This document shows, piece by piece, positions 1 through 8,034 of a stretch of DNA of 64,000 nucleotides. Every line of letters starts with the position of its first letter. Within the stretch, counting starts at the first letter, position 1. The translations under genes were made by a program, and so were the position numbers. Source of the DNA: Flemingiibacterium sp045636145 (lineage in GTDB: Bacteria; Bacillota; Clostridia; Oscillospirales; CAG-272); assembly GCA_045636145.1 (NCBI GenBank), contig JAZTWV010000047.1, positions 88,356 to 152,355 of the forward strand, in the 5' to 3' direction. The notes beneath the pieces are model-generated. The model was not told the DNA's origin, ran no database searches, and was given only the letters and a program-made list of their open reading frames with translations.

Positions 1-435
1 GCCGTAGTAGGTCTGATAACCGTATGTGGTGCGGTAAAGATCGAGAACGCTCTCATAAAGCTTTGCCTTGGTGGAGGCGATCTTTATGTTTTCGCTTCCG
101 TCAATACCGTAGTTTGAGAGAAGCTCAAAATAGGGGATAGACTTTTCGTAAGCTTCGCCGGATGCCTCGTAGTTTCCAAGGCGATCATGAGCGTTGGCAA
201 GCTCGTAGTAACGGGAGCTTAATATGCTGACGGCGATCTCATCGGTGCGGCCTTCGAAAAGCGCACATATCTGAGTGGCATAGGTGACAATGTCAGCATC
301 GTTTCCTGCGTTTTGTGCGGCAATATACTTGTCGTTAAGGCTCCAGAATGCCTGCGGATAAGGATTTGCGGATGCAGACATGGGAATTACCGACAGAAGA
401 ATCAGTGTGCACAGAAATATTGCAATTTTTTTCAT
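1..435 (-). CDS. Secreted protein of unknown function, 5' part only (cut by window edge)
   Basis: The frame is open from an ATG at 435 to base 1, giving the first 145 residues; the stop lies outside the window. A good ribosome binding site (AAGGAGAC) sits just upstream. Residues 1-24 form a classical signal peptide (MKK, hydrophobic core, then SASA), so the product is probably exported. The mature part is helical and resembles a tetratricopeptide-like solenoid: alternating Ala/Tyr/Leu helices with phrases such as ELANAHDRLGNYEASGEAYE. It starts 29 bases after the glnS stop and is probably co-transcribed with the tRNA synthetases. I do not recognise a catalytic domain in the visible part; the TPR-like call is inference from helix pattern only. 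Confidence 0.7.
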   Translation of the reverse strand, partial: MKKIAIFLCTLILLSVIPMSASANPYPQAFWSLNDKYIAAQNAGNDADIVTYATQICALFEGRTDEIAVSILSSRYYELANAHDRLGNYEASGEAYEKSIPYFELLSNYGIDGSENIKIASTKAKLYESVLDLYRTTYGYQTYYG

Positions 436-464
436 GAGTCAGTCTCCTTTTTTTGATACGTTGT

Positions 465-2117
465 TTATTTTGCAGGCTTGTAGCCGTCTTTAAGTGTTAC
501 AACGCGGTTGAATACGCCGGGATTCTTGGTGTCAACACAGAAATAACCGGTGCGGACGAATTGGAACTTGTCGCCGGGCTTTGCATCTGCAAGAGAAGGC
601 TCGAGTTTAGCATTTTTTAAAACTGTTTTGCTGTTTTGGTTGATATAGTCGGTATACTGCTTGTCTTCGGGAAGCTTTGAGGGGTCCTCCAAGGTCAGGA
701 GGTTTTCGTAAAGGATAACCTCTGCATCTATGGTGTTGTCAGCACTCAGCCAGTGGATAGTACCCTTGATCTTGCGTCCGTCAACGGGATTTCCGTTGCC
801 TGTTTCAAGATCGGCGGTGGCGTGAATCTCTTTAATGCTTCCGTCAGCATTTTTTACGATATCGCCGCACTTTATGATATACGCACCCATAAGACGACCC
901 TCTCCGTCCGGCTTCAGACGGAAGAATTTCGGAGGCGGAACCTCGGCAAAGTCCTCGGCATCAATATAAAGCTCACGGGTGAATTTCACCTTGCGAGTGC
1001 CCATTTCGGGGTTCTGAGGATGGTTGGGAAGCTCAAATTCCTCGGTTTTATCCTCAGGATAGTTGTCGATTATAACCTTGATTGGATCAAGCACGGCAAC
1101 ACGGCGTGGAGCGGTTTCGTTAAGCTCGTCGCGGATGCAGGCCTCAAGCAGACGAAGATCAACAAGGCTGTCGGATTTCGCAACGCCAATACGTCCGCAG
1201 AAATCAACAATGGATGCTCCGGTGTAGCCGCGGCGGCGGAGTCCGCAGAGGGTGGGCATACGGGGGTCGTCCCAGCCGTCAACCTGACCGCTCTCAACAA
1301 GTCCGCGCAGGAAACGCTTTGAGAGCACGGTGTTTGTTATGTTAAGACGTGCAAATTCGATCTGACGGGGAGTGTGTGGTACGCTTACATTTTCGATTAC
1401 CCAATTGTAAAGCGGACGGTGTATTTCAAATTCAAGGGAGCAGAGTGAATGGGTGATTCCCTCAAGTGCGTCCTGAATGGGGTGTGCGAAGTCGTAGGTG
1501 GGATAAATGCACCACTTGTCGCCGTGACGGTGATGGTGCATATGCTTGATTCTGTAGATAACGGGGTCGCGCATCCAGAAGTTTCCGGAAGCGAGATCTA
1601 TTTTTGCACGGAGAGTATATTTGCCGTCCGGGAACTCGCCGTTCTTCATGCGCTCAAACAGATCAAGGCTTTCTTCCATGGGACGGTCACGCCAAGGAGA
1701 TTTTGCAGGATTCTGCAAGTCGCCGCGGTATTCATCCATCTGGTCTGCGCTAAGCTCGCAGACATATGCAAGTCCCTTTTTAATAAGCTCAACTGCATAT
1801 TCGTAGTCCTTGTCGAAATAGTCAGAGCCGTAGAAGAAGCGGTCTTCCCAATCGAATCCCAGCCAATGAATATCTTCCTTGATAGCATCAACATACTCGG
1901 TATCTTCCTTGGCAGGGTTGGTGTCGTCCATGCGAAGATTGCACATACCGCCATACTTTTTCGCTGTTCCGAAGTCGATTGCAAGTGCCTTGCAGTGACC
2001 TATGTGGAGGTATCCGTTAGGCTCGGGCGGAAAACGTGTGTGGACTGTTGTTACCTTACCCTCGGCAAGGTCCTCGTTTATAAATTCTTCGATAAAGTTT
2101 GAAGCTTCGATAGCCAT
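465..2117 (-). CDS. glnS: Glutaminyl-tRNA synthetase
   Basis: Class Ic aminoacyl-tRNA synthetase that charges tRNA-Gln directly with glutamine in the cytoplasm. The 550-residue length matches bacterial GlnRS. The signature PPEPNGYLHIGHCKA carries the HIGH motif at residues 38-41, and the KMSKS-equivalent VLSKR is at 264-268. The C-terminal 220 residues form the two beta-barrel anticodon-binding domains typical of GlnRS rather than the helical bundle of bacterial GluRS. The start has AAGGAGACACAAAA in front of it. It lies 31 bases downstream of gltX. Many Firmicutes lack GlnRS and make Gln-tRNA by the GatCAB amidotransferase; several Clostridia carry GlnRS, so this is not exceptional, but it implies a GluRS that discriminates against tRNA-Gln. 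Confidence 0.95.
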   Translation of the reverse strand: MAIEASNFIEEFINEDLAEGKVTTVHTRFPPEPNGYLHIGHCKALAIDFGTAKKYGGMCNLRMDDTNPAKEDTEYVDAIKEDIHWLGFDWEDRFFYGSDYFDKDYEYAVELIKKGLAYVCELSADQMDEYRGDLQNPAKSPWRDRPMEESLDLFERMKNGEFPDGKYTLRAKIDLASGNFWMRDPVIYRIKHMHHHRHGDKWCIYPTYDFAHPIQDALEGITHSLCSLEFEIHRPLYNWVIENVSVPHTPRQIEFARLNITNTVLSKRFLRGLVESGQVDGWDDPRMPTLCGLRRRGYTGASIVDFCGRIGVAKSDSLVDLRLLEACIRDELNETAPRRVAVLDPIKVIIDNYPEDKTEEFELPNHPQNPEMGTRKVKFTRELYIDAEDFAEVPPPKFFRLKPDGEGRLMGAYIIKCGDIVKNADGSIKEIHATADLETGNGNPVDGRKIKGTIHWLSADNTIDAEVILYENLLTLEDPSKLPEDKQYTDYINQNSKTVLKNAKLEPSLADAKPGDKFQFVRTGYFCVDTKNPGVFNRVVTLKDGYKPAK

Positions 2118-2148
2118 TTTTGTGTCTCCTTAATATCTATTTTGTGTG

Positions 2149-3840
2149 CTATGCACCGAGGACGGTAATCATAGCGTTTATTCTTGAAAGTGTCTTTTCT
2201 TTTCCGATTATCTGCATTACTGTGTAGAGATCGGGAGCGTTCATCTTGCCTGTCACGGCAACGCGGATGAACATACTGATATCGGCAACACTGCCCTTGA
2301 AGGCGGTGGGATCGGCTTTGTACGCCTTCATATCGGAGGCATAGCCAAGCTGGTCGGCAATTGCCTTTACCTTGTCGAACCATACGTTCATATCGTCAGA
2401 CTCATCATAGGTTGAGGTGAATTTTTCAAGCGCGGACTTTATGTCAGCCTTCATGAAGTTTTCGGGGTATGCATCCTCTATAGCATAAAAAGCATCGTAG
2501 AAGAAGCCCATGTACGGCTTGGCATCCGCCCATGTGGAAAGGTCCTTACTCGGCTTCTTTCCGCCTCTGCCGATAGCGAATATCTTTTCGGCAAATGCAG
2601 GGTCTGCCGCAAGCACCTTGCCGAAAGCCGGATCAAATTCCAGTGCCCATTCGGTAACTTTCTTTGTAACATCCTCAGCGCTCATACGGGATATGACATT
2701 CTTTGATACGTCGTTAAGCTTGTCAAAATCAAAGAGGCATCCGGAGGTGGACATTTTCTTGATGTTGAACGGGAAGTCGGTGTAAGACTTGTCCGGATTC
2801 TGGGCGTGCCATTCCTCGTAGTTGGAGTTGAGAAGAGTCATGATATACTCGCACACCGCCTCGGGGCAGTATCCCATACGGGTGTAGTCGTCCATGTTTG
2901 CGCCCATGTCGCGCTTGGAAAGCTTCTTTTTGTTGCCTGCTTCGTCAAGCTTCATTATTTGTGCTATGTGCATATACTTGGGGAGTCTGAATCCGAGATA
3001 GCGGAACAGCATAATGTGCTTAGGAAGGCTGGGGAGCCATTCCTCGCCGCGGATTACGTGGGTGGTGCCCATAAGGTGATCGTCCACGGCATGAGCAAAG
3101 TGATATGTGGGGATTCCGTCGGATTTTAAGAGCACAAAGTCCTCGTCATTTTCGGGAACTTCGATGTTGCCCTTAATAAGATCGGTGAATTTTGTTTTCT
3201 TTTCGGGATCGCCGTCAGCAAGGATGCGTACAACAAAGGGATGACCTGCCTTTATGTGCTCCTCGGCTTCTTCAACGGTGAAATTGCGGCGTGCCAGCAT
3301 TTCAGCGCGTCTTGCCTCAGCTTCAGCCTGCCAATCGGTGTTTTTTAGCTCTTCTTTCTTGTTTACCTGCGCAAGCTCCTCAAGCTCTTCTTCGGTGGTG
3401 AAGCAGGGATAAGCTTTTCCCTCGCGGATAAGCTGTTTTGCATAGGTCTGATATATTTCACCGCGCATACTCTGCTTGTAAGGGCCGTATGCTCCGTGGT
3501 CGGAGATTTTGCCGGATTCATCGAGAATAGCACCCTCGTCGAAATTGATTCCGTATGTGGAAAGGGTCTTTATAAGTCCCTCTGCCGCACCCTCAACCTC
3601 ACGTTTTGCATCGGTGTCCTCAATGCGAAGAATAAACACGCCGCCGCTTTGGTGAGCAAGTCTCTCGCCTACTGTGGAGGGGAAAAGTCCGCCGAAGTGA
3701 ACAAATCCGGTAGGGCTTGGCGCGAAACGCGTTACTTTTGCGCCTTCCGGAAGATTTCGTGCAGGAAAGCGTGCTTCCATATCCACGGGAAGCGTTTTTA
3801 TATTGGGGAAAAGAAGCTCGGCTAAATAGTTGTTGTCCAT
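2149..3840 (-). CDS. gltX: Glutamyl-tRNA synthetase, long form
   Basis: Class I synthetase attaching glutamate to tRNA-Glu. The HIGH-type motif reads HFGG at residues 48-51 (in FAPSPTGFVHFGG) and the KMSKS loop reads KLSKR at 306-310. At 563 residues it is longer than the usual 470-490 residue bacterial enzyme: about 30 extra residues precede the Rossmann fold and further length lies in the C-terminal half. Start ATG at 3840 has GAAAGGAA upstream. It sits between the MBL-fold gene (26 bases) and glnS (31 bases), so Glu and Gln charging enzymes are expressed together. The KLSKRD and RGEEWLPS blocks exclude glnS identity; a GluRS subgroup adapted to co-exist with GlnRS is likely. Confidence 0.93.
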   Translation of the reverse strand: MDNNYLAELLFPNIKTLPVDMEARFPARNLPEGAKVTRFAPSPTGFVHFGGLFPSTVGERLAHQSGGVFILRIEDTDAKREVEGAAEGLIKTLSTYGINFDEGAILDESGKISDHGAYGPYKQSMRGEIYQTYAKQLIREGKAYPCFTTEEELEELAQVNKKEELKNTDWQAEAEARRAEMLARRNFTVEEAEEHIKAGHPFVVRILADGDPEKKTKFTDLIKGNIEVPENDEDFVLLKSDGIPTYHFAHAVDDHLMGTTHVIRGEEWLPSLPKHIMLFRYLGFRLPKYMHIAQIMKLDEAGNKKKLSKRDMGANMDDYTRMGYCPEAVCEYIMTLLNSNYEEWHAQNPDKSYTDFPFNIKKMSTSGCLFDFDKLNDVSKNVISRMSAEDVTKKVTEWALEFDPAFGKVLAADPAFAEKIFAIGRGGKKPSKDLSTWADAKPYMGFFYDAFYAIEDAYPENFMKADIKSALEKFTSTYDESDDMNVWFDKVKAIADQLGYASDMKAYKADPTAFKGSVADISMFIRVAVTGKMNAPDLYTVMQIIGKEKTLSRINAMITVLGA

Positions 3841-3866
3841 ATTTTTAATTCCTTTCGTAAGAGCTT

Positions 3867-4514
3867 TTATGTTAAATGCTTTATATATACGTTTGCGGTG
3901 CGCTCACGGGAGAGCGTTGTGGTGGAGCCGTGACCGGGGAAGAGCTTGTAATCTCCAGCAAGGTCTGAAAGCCTTTTTAGTGAATCCTTTATCGCCATTT
4001 CATCACCGCCGTAAAGGTCGCACCGACCGATACCGCCGGAAAACAGCGTATCTCCGGTAAGTAAGATTCCGTCTGTCTTGTAGCATACCGAGCCCATTGT
4101 GTGACCGGGAGTATGCATCACCGTTAGTACGGTGTTGCCAAGCTCAAGCGTATCTCCGTCCGAAAGCAGTATCTCCGCAGGCTTGCATCCAACATGGATT
4201 CCTGCGAACTGTGCCATATAGGTAAGATTCGGGTCGAGAATTGAATCGGCGTCATGTGCGTGCAGGGCGAGTGGAGCACCGGTCGCCTCACGAAGTGCTT
4301 CGAGGGACAGCATATGATCGAAATGTGCATGAGTCAGAAGGATACATTTTACTTTGATTCCGTCTGCCTCACACCGAGATAAAATCTTGCTGTGGCAGTC
4401 CTCGCCGCCGGGGTCAACCACGGCACCGATGCGAGTATCCTCGTCGTATACAATAAGGCAGTTAACGCGCATTGTGCCAAGCGGTAAAACTAAAACTTTC
4501 ATAAATTCCGACAT
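3867..4514 (-). CDS. MBL-fold metallo-hydrolase, glyoxalase II-like
   Basis: Metallo-beta-lactamase-fold hydrolase of the hydroxyacylglutathione hydrolase-like group, 215 residues. The dinuclear-metal motif THAHFDH is at 61-67; further ligands are in HTPGHTMGS, LLTGDTLF and FPGHGSTTT. The length corresponds to the short single-domain type common in Firmicutes, whose substrates are mostly undefined; a thioester or ester is likely. Two starts are possible: ATG 4514, with AAGGG only three bases away, and ATG 4502 (MKVLVLPLG), which better fits the usual family N-terminus. It is the first gene after a minus-strand promoter at 4556-4584 and heads the gltX-glnS transcript. Confidence 0.88.
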   Translation of the reverse strand: MSEFMKVLVLPLGTMRVNCLIVYDEDTRIGAVVDPGGEDCHSKILSRCEADGIKVKCILLTHAHFDHMLSLEALREATGAPLALHAHDADSILDPNLTYMAQFAGIHVGCKPAEILLSDGDTLELGNTVLTVMHTPGHTMGSVCYKTDGILLTGDTLFSGGIGRCDLYGGDEMAIKDSLKRLSDLAGDYKLFPGHGSTTTLSRERTANVYIKHLT

Positions 4515-4555
4515 CCGCCCTTAATTAAAGTGTACAAAATATTATACCATCCTAC

Positions 4556-4584
4556 ATTATACCACATTTGACCTCGCTTGTCTA
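4556..4584 (-). promoter_or_regulatory. Sigma-A-type promoter for MBL-gltX-glnS operon
   Basis: Read on the minus strand, TAGACA (4579-4584) is separated by exactly 17 bases from TATAAT (4556-4561). It lies 42 bases upstream of the first ATG of the operon. Confidence 0.7.
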
Positions 4585-4586
4585 TA

Positions 4587-4608
4587 TTTACAGAAGAATT
4601 TCTGTAAA
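4587..4608. repeat. Inverted repeat upstream of the aaRS operon promoter
   Basis: TTTACAGAA and TTCTGTAAA are perfect 9-base inverted copies separated by GAAT. The element lies directly upstream of the minus-strand -35 box at 4579-4584. It could be an operator for a dimeric regulator or simply a fortuitous palindrome; no U-tract follows on either strand, so it is not a terminator. Confidence 0.45.
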
Positions 4609-4751
4609 ATTTTCTTGTGACAATATTCGAAAAAATAAGTGCTTTTTTTGTTGGGATTGCACATTTTTAAGGATAGCTCAAAAAAAGCCGATTTTGTTTG
4701 CGGATTTATTACGGAGACAGGTGATATTTTGTAAAACTTTTTTAGAAAGGA

Positions 4752-4780
4752 TTGAAATATCTGAGTGATTATGATATAAT
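4752..4780 (+). promoter_or_regulatory. Sigma-A-type promoter for the foldase lipoprotein gene
   Basis: TTGAAA at 4752-4757, 17-base spacer, TATAAT at 4775-4780. The ATG of the downstream gene is at 4866, leaving a leader of about 80 bases. Confidence 0.75.
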
Positions 4781-4865
4781 ATCTACGGTTTTGCAAAAAT
4801 GTACTGAATGGCATTTTTTGCTTCATAGTATTTTAAAAAGTGTAATGAAAGGAATAATTACGATA

Positions 4866-6227
4866 ATGAGAAAAAGAGCAATATCATTATTACTTACAGC
4901 GGCTTTGTTTGCGGCATCTGCCTGCAATGCGAATATTGGCGATAAGCTGAGAGCAGGAACTGCGGCATCTACCGAGAACATAACTGTGAACGGCGCTATG
5001 ATGAGCTACTATTATAACGATGTTTACAATACTTTTGTGGACTACTACGGAAGCTATGTTGAGTATTTCGGACTTGATACCGAAAAATCCCTGCGTGATC
5101 AGAAGAGCGAGGAAAATCAAAGCTGGTATGACTATTTTATGGGCGGTGCCAAGCTTGTGGTGGAGGATATCCTTGTTCTTAATGAAGCTGCGGCGGCAAG
5201 CGGCGTTTCGCTTAGCGAGGCGGAAAAGGCGGCGATTAAAAGCCGCTCCGACAGAATGGATACCGGTCTCTACGGCGACGGCATAACAAAAGAAGATATT
5301 AACGATGCCAAGCTCCTTGAGGCTCTTGCATACAAGTATCAGTTCATGAAAAAAGCGGAGTTTGTGCCCGATGCTGACGTACTTCGTGCCGTGAGGGACG
5401 AGAATGCCAATAAGTACAGGTATGTGGACTATTGCTCCTTTGAGATATACTACGCTAAGGACGGACAAAGCTCAAAGGGAACATTTACCGAGGCCCGTGC
5501 AGCAGAGCTTGCAAATGAGCTTGCACGCTCGTCCGACAAAGCGGAGTTCGAAAAGACCGCAGAAAAAATACTCCTTGCGGAAGACTCCGGAATGAGTGAA
5601 AAAGACATCGAGGCAAAGCTTTCGAAGCTTGAAACCAAAGGTGCGCTGTTTGAAGAAAACAGTAAGGTGTCCGAGTGGGCATTCGGCGAGGATTCCAAAG
5701 ACACGCTGGTGCTTTCCGATCCCTCTAAGACTATGTATACCGTATATCTTCGCACATCTGAGCCGTATTACAACGAGTCGAAGACGGTAAATGTCCGTCA
5801 CGTACTGCTTTCCGAGGAAAATTGGGGCGGCTGTGATGCGACAAAAGCGAAAGCTGAGGAGCTTTTTGAAAAGTTCACCGAGAATGGCGGCAATGCCGAG
5901 GCTCTGGGACTGCTGGCGCTTGAGTATTCTGATGATGAGAGCACCTATTACAATGGCGGACTTTACGAAAATCTCACCGAGGGAAGAACAGTCGAAGCGT
6001 TTAATGATTGGTGCTTTGACCCTGCACGAAAGGCAGGCGATGCGGAGATTATCGAAAGTCAGTACGGATGGCATCTGATGTTTTTCGAGGGAGAGGGACT
6101 TTCCGTTTGGCAGACAGAGGCCGCAGAGGGTATAACCTCGGAGGCACTCAGTAAGTATCTTGCAGAAATAACGGAAGCATATAAGGTCACATTCTATGAT
6201 GATGTGATATATTCCATTCCCGATTGA
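4866..6227 (+). CDS. PrsA-like parvulin-type peptidyl-prolyl isomerase lipoprotein
   Basis: Predicted extracytoplasmic foldase that helps secreted proteins fold after Sec export. The ATG at 4866 is chosen because GAAAGGA precedes it and because it starts a clean lipoprotein signal peptide, MRKRAISLLL..., ending in a lipobox-like ASAC with the modifiable Cys at residue 20. A large helical SurA/PrsA-type N-domain follows, then a parvulin (PpiC) domain at roughly residues 310-425, with VRHVLLSEE at its start and ESQYGWHLMFF at its end. The product is 454 residues. It is monocistronic, with its own promoter and a strong terminator at 6241-6280. The PPIase domain is divergent, so activity is not certain. 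Confidence 0.82.
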   Translation: MRKRAISLLLTAALFAASACNANIGDKLRAGTAASTENITVNGAMMSYYYNDVYNTFVDYYGSYVEYFGLDTEKSLRDQKSEENQSWYDYFMGGAKLVVEDILVLNEAAAASGVSLSEAEKAAIKSRSDRMDTGLYGDGITKEDINDAKLLEALAYKYQFMKKAEFVPDADVLRAVRDENANKYRYVDYCSFEIYYAKDGQSSKGTFTEARAAELANELARSSDKAEFEKTAEKILLAEDSGMSEKDIEAKLSKLETKGALFEENSKVSEWAFGEDSKDTLVLSDPSKTMYTVYLRTSEPYYNESKTVNVRHVLLSEENWGGCDATKAKAEELFEKFTENGGNAEALGLLALEYSDDESTYYNGGLYENLTEGRTVEAFNDWCFDPARKAGDAEIIESQYGWHLMFFEGEGLSVWQTEAAEGITSEALSKYLAEITEAYKVTFYDDVIYSIPD

Positions 6228-6240
6228 TGGTATAAGAGCG

Positions 6241-6280
6241 ATGACGCGCTGAAAATCACATCAGCGCGTCATTATTTTTT
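6241..6280 (+). terminator. Rho-independent terminator after the foldase gene
   Basis: A 12-bp perfect stem, ATGACGCGCTGA (6241-6252) with TCAGCGCGTCAT (6261-6272), 8-base loop, then TATTTTTT. The 3' arm contains the stop codon of the convergent SpoVB-like gene. Confidence 0.88.
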
Positions 6281-7802
6281 GCCTTTTTCTGTATCCTATA
6301 TCACAGGGAGAGACAGAGCCTGTCAGCATCAGAAGAAGAATGTATATCCCCACCGACACAGCTCCTCCGAGTATCAGCGCTGCCCATGTACAGGGGAGTT
6401 TGAAAATTCCGGAAAGCCTCAGAAGCAAGAAAGCTCCGGACGCACAAATTATGGGTTTTATGAGAAGCTTTCGGATATTTACTTCGAATGGACAGGTTTT
6501 GTAAAGCTTATGTATACTGAGGGAAGCGTTCATGATCTCCGCCGCATACAGAGTTACAATGTATCCGTATATGCCTATTCGCGGACAGAGAAACCATACA
6601 AGAAAAGTGCACAGCGCGGCATCCGCGATATTTATTTTCATGCAGTAAAGCTGTTCTCCAAGTCCTTTCAGCATGGCGTCAACCGCATGGTCGAGGTACA
6701 TTACGGGAATCAGCGGTGCCATTATGCCGATAAATCTTCCGGCTTCGTTATTTGCATATATCAGCACACCAAGCTCGTTTGAAAAAACGGTCATTACATA
6801 TGCGCATCCAACGGAGAAAATAAGTGTAAGTCGCAGGGAACGAGTTACCATACTGCGAAGCCGCACTCTATCGCCCTCTGCATCGGACTGTGCAAATTCC
6901 GGGACTAAAAGTCCGGTGAACGAGTAGAGAATGGCAGTTGGAAACATTATAACAGGAATTACCATGCCGCAAAGGACACCGTATGCCGCCATAGCCGTAT
7001 TGGCTGTAAGCGGATTTTTTTCAAGTCCGCGCGGGATCAGGATGTGTTCGACGGTGGTGAGTGCCGATCTTATGAGAGCGGCACCTGCAACGGGGAGAGT
7101 TATTCCGAAAAGCTCATATGTAAGCTTTTTGCTGTCTTTTTTTGAAACACTGCCGGATTTTCTCTTTTGTCTGTCTGCAAGATACAGAATAAGTGCCATA
7201 AGAAATGAAGCTATCTCTGCCAGCGCACCGCCGCCGACGATTGCCATGCAGGCATATTCAATTCCGTCGGGGACGATGTATAGGAGTGCAAATGCGGTTA
7301 TGAAAAATTTGAAAAGCTGTTCGAATATCTGCACCGCGGCACTTTTTGATACCTTCCTCACCGCGGTAAAATATCCGTGAAGCACATTGGATGCGGCAAT
7401 AAACGGCAGACTCAGCGCAAGAAGCCGCAGAGAGAGGGTACAGCGTATATCGGAAAGCCAAGCCGATGCTACATATTCCGCACCAAAAAACAAAAGAGTG
7501 CACGCCAAAGTGCCGCAGACCACAGAATAAGTAAGACACTTTTTCAGTGATGCGTTCAGTGCGGAAACATCGTTTCTTCCAAGTGCCTCGGCGCACATCC
7601 TTGTGGAAGCCAGGTTCACACCTGCCGCCGCCGCAGTGACGGCAAGTCCGTACACGCTCATAATAAGCGTGAAAAGCCCCATGCCGTCAGCTCCAAGCAC
7701 TCTTGAAACAAACGCACCGAATCCTACTCCAAGACCGCGCAAAAATAAAGATGTTGCACCGAGTATTATGCCGTTAACCATAAATCTCCGCAGCTTTTGC
7801 AC
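6261..7802 (-). CDS. SpoVB-like MOP-superfamily flippase
   Basis: Polytopic membrane protein of the MATE/MOP (polysaccharide transporter, MviN/MurJ-like) superfamily, with about 14 hydrophobic segments. The N-terminal block LGATSLFLRGLGVGFGAFVS and the following GADGMGLFTLIMSVYGL match the stage V sporulation protein B group, which in Bacillus is needed for spore cortex synthesis and is thought to move a lipid-linked precursor. A GTG start at 7802 is preferred because GGAGGG lies six bases upstream, giving 513 residues; an in-frame ATG at 7862 would add 20 residues without a visible ribosome site. It is convergent with the foldase gene. Other MOP exporters of surface glycans are possible. Confidence 0.82.
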   Translation of the reverse strand: MQKLRRFMVNGIILGATSLFLRGLGVGFGAFVSRVLGADGMGLFTLIMSVYGLAVTAAAAGVNLASTRMCAEALGRNDVSALNASLKKCLTYSVVCGTLACTLLFFGAEYVASAWLSDIRCTLSLRLLALSLPFIAASNVLHGYFTAVRKVSKSAAVQIFEQLFKFFITAFALLYIVPDGIEYACMAIVGGGALAEIASFLMALILYLADRQKRKSGSVSKKDSKKLTYELFGITLPVAGAALIRSALTTVEHILIPRGLEKNPLTANTAMAAYGVLCGMVIPVIMFPTAILYSFTGLLVPEFAQSDAEGDRVRLRSMVTRSLRLTLIFSVGCAYVMTVFSNELGVLIYANNEAGRFIGIMAPLIPVMYLDHAVDAMLKGLGEQLYCMKINIADAALCTFLVWFLCPRIGIYGYIVTLYAAEIMNASLSIHKLYKTCPFEVNIRKLLIKPIICASGAFLLLRLSGIFKLPCTWAALILGGAVSVGIYILLLMLTGSVSPCDIGYRKRQKIMTR

Positions 7803-7945
7803 AACATACCCTCCGTGACAAAGCAATTTTAGTAATATATATTTAATTTGCCGCGTAAACATTACTTCTGGTTGTACAAATGCTATAAAGCTTTATATTT
7901 TCAAAAAATTAACAATAATTTTTCGGATTTTTTTGCCGAAATATA

Positions 7946-7974
7946 TTGCAAAATGAAAAATATTGTAGTATAAT
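7946..7974 (+). promoter_or_regulatory. Promoter of gdhA
   Basis: TTGCAA (7946-7951), 17-base spacer, TATAAT (7969-7974). The leader to the ATG at 8035 is about 55 bases. Confidence 0.75.
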
Positions 7975-8034
7975 GAAAAAGTACATTTTAGCACGTTAAT
8001 ATGTGTGAATTTTATAACAAAAGAGGTATGTATA

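Larger units (their letters stand above)
4515..4865. other. Divergent intergenic region with two promoters
   Basis: This 351-base AT-rich gap separates the minus-strand MBL-gltX-glnS operon from the plus-strand foldase gene. It contains a minus promoter at 4556-4584, a plus promoter at 4752-4780, and a 9-bp inverted repeat at 4587-4608 just upstream of the minus -35 element. A second minus-strand TATAAT at 4541-4546 lacks a good -35. Short open frames in the gap lack ribosome sites and convincing protein character. No T-box or other riboswitch pattern is visible. Confidence 0.7.
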
